Shown here in pieces: positions 61,628 to 64,000 of a stretch of 64,000 nucleotides of DNA. The translations under genes and the position numbers were made by a program. The notes under the pieces are model-generated. The model did not search any database. It saw only the letters and a program-made list of their open reading frames with translations, and was not told the DNA's origin. Source of the DNA: CAYYMH01 sp964472785 (GTDB taxonomy: Bacteria; Zhuqueibacterota; Zhuqueibacteria; Thermofontimicrobiales; Thermofontimicrobiaceae); contig CAYYMH010000020.1 in the NCBI GenBank assembly GCA_964472785.1, positions 1 to 64,000 of the forward strand, given 5' to 3'. Within the stretch, counting starts at the first letter, position 1, and each line of letters opens with the position of its first letter.

Positions 61628-63051
61628 TTACTTCAAAATCAACCTATCCTTATCCCCAAAATTATCATACGAGGACGTAATGACNNNNNNNNNNNNNNNN
61701 NNNNNNNNNNNNNNNNNNNNNNNNNNNNNNNNNNNNNNNNNNNNNNNNNNNNNNNNNNNNNNNNNNNNNNNNNNNNNNNNNNNNACTTCAAAATCAACCT
61801 ATCCTTATCCCCAAAATTATCATACGAGGACGTAATGACTTTATCGCCGTGTTTCAAGCCGTCTAACACCTCGTAAACTTCTGTATTATACCTGCCGATT
61901 TTTATTTTTTGTTTGTAGGCATAGCTGCCGGATTTGTCTAAAATGTAAACCCACTGGCCACCGGTTTTTTGGTAAAATCCCCCCACCGGTAAAAGTATGG
62001 CTTCTGTCAGATCACTCAAATCTAAACGGATGTGCAGCGTCTGACCCCGTCGAATCCCATCTGGCGTCCTGCCTGCAAAGACCATATCCACTTCAAATTT
62101 TCCGGCGTCAACTTCCATGTAAATCCGATACACTTTCAGTTGATACGTTTTGTTTGAAAAGTCAAATCGCCCCATTTGACCATCGTCAATACGGGCAATG
62201 TAATGTTCATCAATTTCAACGCGGACTTTGAAACTGTCCAGCACATCGATTTTTCCCAACCGTTCACCGGGTTGTTTCGACTCCCCGATTTCCGCATTCA
62301 GCGACGTCAAATGACCGGAAATGGGCGCCTTAATGGTCAGGCTTTCCATCTTTTGTTTCACCACCTCCAGATTGGTCTGCATCCGTTCCAGCGACGCTTC
62401 CAGTTGATTGATCTGTGCTGCTCGAAATAATGAATCCTGCTGATATGAATCGTAAGCCAAATCCAGCCGTTTTTCATAATATCGATATTCATCTCTTGCC
62501 AGTTCAAACTCTTCATCAGAAATCAAACTTTTCTCTGCCAGTTCTTTCTTTCGCTGGTACTGTTTCTCCAGTTTCGCTTTATTATATTCCAGATCAACTA
62601 ACTGCGCTTTCAGGCTCAACCGGTTTTGCTCCATCAGCAGCCGGGTGGTTCTCAAATTATTGCTCTGCTCAAACAGCTCTGCCTCACGGAACATGATGTT
62701 GAGCAACAAATTCGTATTTCCCAGTTTTAAAATTTCAGTGCCTTTTTCCACAAATGTACCGGCTTCAACAAACCGTGTCTCAACGCGGCCACCCTCGATG
62801 GCATCCAGGTAAACAGTTTGAATCGGCAGCACCGTCCCGATAACCGGAATAAATTCTTTAAACGGTTCAATTTCAACAGTTGAGATGGTGATCCGCTCTC
62901 GCTTCACATTTAATTTCGAACTCCGGTCACTGAGAAACATCGTGTAAATCACAAATACGGCAAACAACGTAATCAGCACAATTGCCGCGATTTTTTTTAA
63001 AGTCCATTTCTTCTTTGGAATCGGTCGATCCATTTTTTCTCCTCGGTTCAA
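61628..63051 (-). CDS. HlyD-like efflux adaptor (membrane fusion protein), interrupted by an assembly gap
   Basis: The protein has an N-terminal membrane helix (AAIVLITLFAVFVIYTMFL), a biotinyl-lipoyl barrel half (VLPIQTVYLDAIEGGRVETR), a long coiled coil (about residues 105-215), the second half (TIKAPISGHLTSLNAEIGE), and beta-barrel domains (PDGIRRGQTLHIRLDLSD, then VLDGLKHGDKVITSS). The gap at 61685-61784 lies inside the last codons. The sequence before it is identical to the 55 bases after it, so the true gene is continuous, 422 residues long, ending RLILK with stop at 61628-61630. GAGGAG precedes the ATG. Confidence 0.9.
61685..61784. other. Artificial scaffold gap of 100 Ns
   Basis: The 55 bases before the Ns (61630-61684) are repeated exactly after them (61785-61839). 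A 55-base overlap equals a common assembly k-mer, so the contigs truly overlap and the gap and duplication are artefacts. Removing 155 bases restores the HlyD gene. Confidence 0.9.
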
Positions 63052-63093
63052 TCAATTCTCGGTATTGATGCGCATTATTCCGAATATGTTACT

Positions 63094-63109
63094 TCCAACT
63101 ATTGTGCCA
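63094..63109 (-). promoter_or_regulatory. Candidate sigma-54 promoter of the HlyD-ABC operon
   Basis: On the minus strand the sequence is TGGCACAATAGTTGGA: a perfect TGGCAC -24 element and TTGG in the -12 element where TTGC is expected. It would place the transcript start about 32 bases before the HlyD ATG. A divergent NtrC-type regulator starts 310 bases away. The rest of 63110-63418 shows no gene I trust. Confidence 0.5.
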
Positions 63110-63418
63110 ACACTGTTTTTATTACACTTACCAATCATATTCAAATCAATGTTATCCGGTTTCATTACAGTGACTGTTCGATTCCGAACACCTTTTTTCG
63201 ACCAATAAAAAATTGATTCTTTTATTTCCAATCTAATCCATTGAGAATAAAAAGATAAGCACTCATCACTCACCGTTTGAACTGGTGGAATAATATTTGT
63301 TCAATTTGCTAATAAAATTCAATTTTACGTGCTTCAAACGATAAAACACTTGATTTTTCAACAGAAAAATTGTATATAACAACTGAACAAGAAAATCCAC
63401 TCCTTCAATTCAAATATC

Positions 63419-64000
63419 ATGACAAAAAGCTACCATAAAATCCTGATTGTGGACGACGACGCAGACGTGCTGCAGGCAGCAAAACTGTTTCTCAAACAGC
63501 ATGTTCAATTCGTCCACACGGAAAAAGACCCGAACGCGATTCCCGCTTTGCTCAAAAATGAAAACTACGATGTGATTTTGCTCGACATGAATTTTACCGA
63601 AGACGTGACCAGCGGTCGTGAGGGATTTTTCTGGCTCAACAAAATTCTCGAAATCGATCCGGCGGCGGTAGTCGTCATCATCACCGCCTACGGCGATGTG
63701 GAAATGTCCGTCAAAGCGATTAAAGAAGGCGCATTCGATTTTATCCTGAAACCCTGGCAGAATGAAAAATTGCTGGCCACCGTAAATGCAGCCATCAATT
63801 TGAGAAAATCGATAACCGAAATCAGCAGCCTCAAAGAACGCCAGAAACAGCTCAGCGAAGATCTGGATCGCCCTTTTCAAAACTTTATCGGTCATAGCCT
63901 GCAGATGGAACAAGTATTTGAATCGATCCGCAAAGTTGCCAAAACCGATGCCAATGTCCTGATCTTGGGAGAAAACGGTACTGGCAAAGAACTGGTGGCA
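63419..64000 (+). CDS. NtrC-type sigma-54 response regulator (partial, runs off window)
   Basis: The 194 visible residues contain a receiver domain and the start of an AAA+ domain. The receiver has the acidic pocket VDDDAD (residues 11-16), the phospho-acceptor Asp56 in VILLDMNF, the Thr in VIITAYGD and the Lys in ILKPW. The AAA+ domain starts near residue 146 and reaches Walker A GENGTGKE (about 186-193). It is divergent from the HlyD-ABC export operon, which has a candidate sigma-54 promoter, so it probably activates that operon. The ATG at 63419 has only a weak ribosome site. Confidence 0.93.
   Translation, partial: MTKSYHKILIVDDDADVLQAAKLFLKQHVQFVHTEKDPNAIPALLKNENYDVILLDMNFTEDVTSGREGFFWLNKILEIDPAAVVVIITAYGDVEMSVKAIKEGAFDFILKPWQNEKLLATVNAAINLRKSITEISSLKERQKQLSEDLDRPFQNFIGHSLQMEQVFESIRKVAKTDANVLILGENGTGKELVA

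Noticed and set aside
61630..61839. A genuine 55-base direct repeat
   Set aside because: The copies flank an N run exactly and removing one restores a gene, so an assembly artefact explains it.
63052..63273. 73-residue minus-strand frame directly upstream of HlyD
   Set aside because: No recognisable domain; it covers the candidate sigma-54 promoter and has no good ribosome site.
63410..63913. 167-residue minus-strand frame
   Set aside because: It is the antisense shadow of the NtrC-type response regulator, which has clear receiver motifs.
1..64000. tRNA, rRNA, CRISPR array or riboswitch
   Set aside because: I found no cloverleaf, rRNA-like stretch or regularly spaced repeats, and no cobalamin-type conserved box upstream of the TonB receptor. 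Reading by eye could miss a small RNA.

Overview
The window reads as a moderately AT-rich bacterial chromosome fragment from a metagenome assembly. A run of 100 Ns is flanked on both sides by the same 55 bases, which is typical of scaffolded contigs. The gene content suggests a Gram-negative member of the FCB group (Bacteroidota/Calditrichota/KSB1-like). The evidence is a TonB receptor with a carboxypeptidase-regulatory N-terminus, a FlgD/Por-type C-terminal sorting tail, MlaEFD lipid transport, large MacB-like permeases, BNR/Asp-box secreted proteins, and many dispersed intergenic palindromes. The phylum is an inference; there is no rRNA or tRNA to confirm it.

Layout. 1-2400: end of an exported protein, an amidase carrying an EF-hand loop, a HypE-like AIR synthase and a TIGR04076 protein. 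2500-8050: an RRM RNA-binding protein behind a consensus sigma-70 promoter, a sodium/solute symporter, and a sugar ABC importer (binding lipoprotein and two permeases, no ATPase) ending in a tiny DUF5989 gene. 8100-11500: an SGNH hydrolase with TPRs, then a scar of transposase remnants and small repeats. 11500-19000: secreted peptidase C69, a giant BNR protein, a SpoIIE-type phosphatase and a Tat-exported LD-carboxypeptidase. 19200-27600: OPT transporter, PqqD-like protein, the NfeD-NfeD-FloA-small protein cluster, RidA, FmdB and PurC. 27650-36400: TonB receptor, then a complete 2-oxoacid dehydrogenase complex (E1 alpha, E1 beta, E2, E3) and a pirin. 36400-41800: unknown secreted protein, GIY-YIG/DUF4357 protein, LarA-like protein and a two-domain parvulin lipoprotein.

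42016-47313 is one minus-strand array: a GAF-SpoIIE phosphatase, an RsbW-like kinase and a STAS protein run directly into MlaE, MlaF, MlaD and an auxiliary lipoprotein. It looks like a phospho-switch physically joined to a phospholipid transporter, and is the most interesting functional arrangement here. 47600-49100 holds a RelE-type toxin gene split by a small repeat element, its antitoxin, and a non-autonomous element with terminal inverted repeats. 49123-52400 holds a sigma-54 activator without receiver domain and a long-chain acyl-CoA ligase.

52700-64000 is an export locus. It reads HlyD-like adaptor, ATPase, ATPase, internally deleted permease, permease, permease, with a divergent NtrC-type response regulator beside a candidate sigma-54 promoter. 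It has been invaded by a HicBA module, an AbiEii-like module, and a four-helix-bundle gene flanked by 20-bp inverted repeats.

A recurring theme is decay by small repeats. Several intergenic element families recur, including a 136-bp MITE-like unit for which both a filled and an empty site can be seen.
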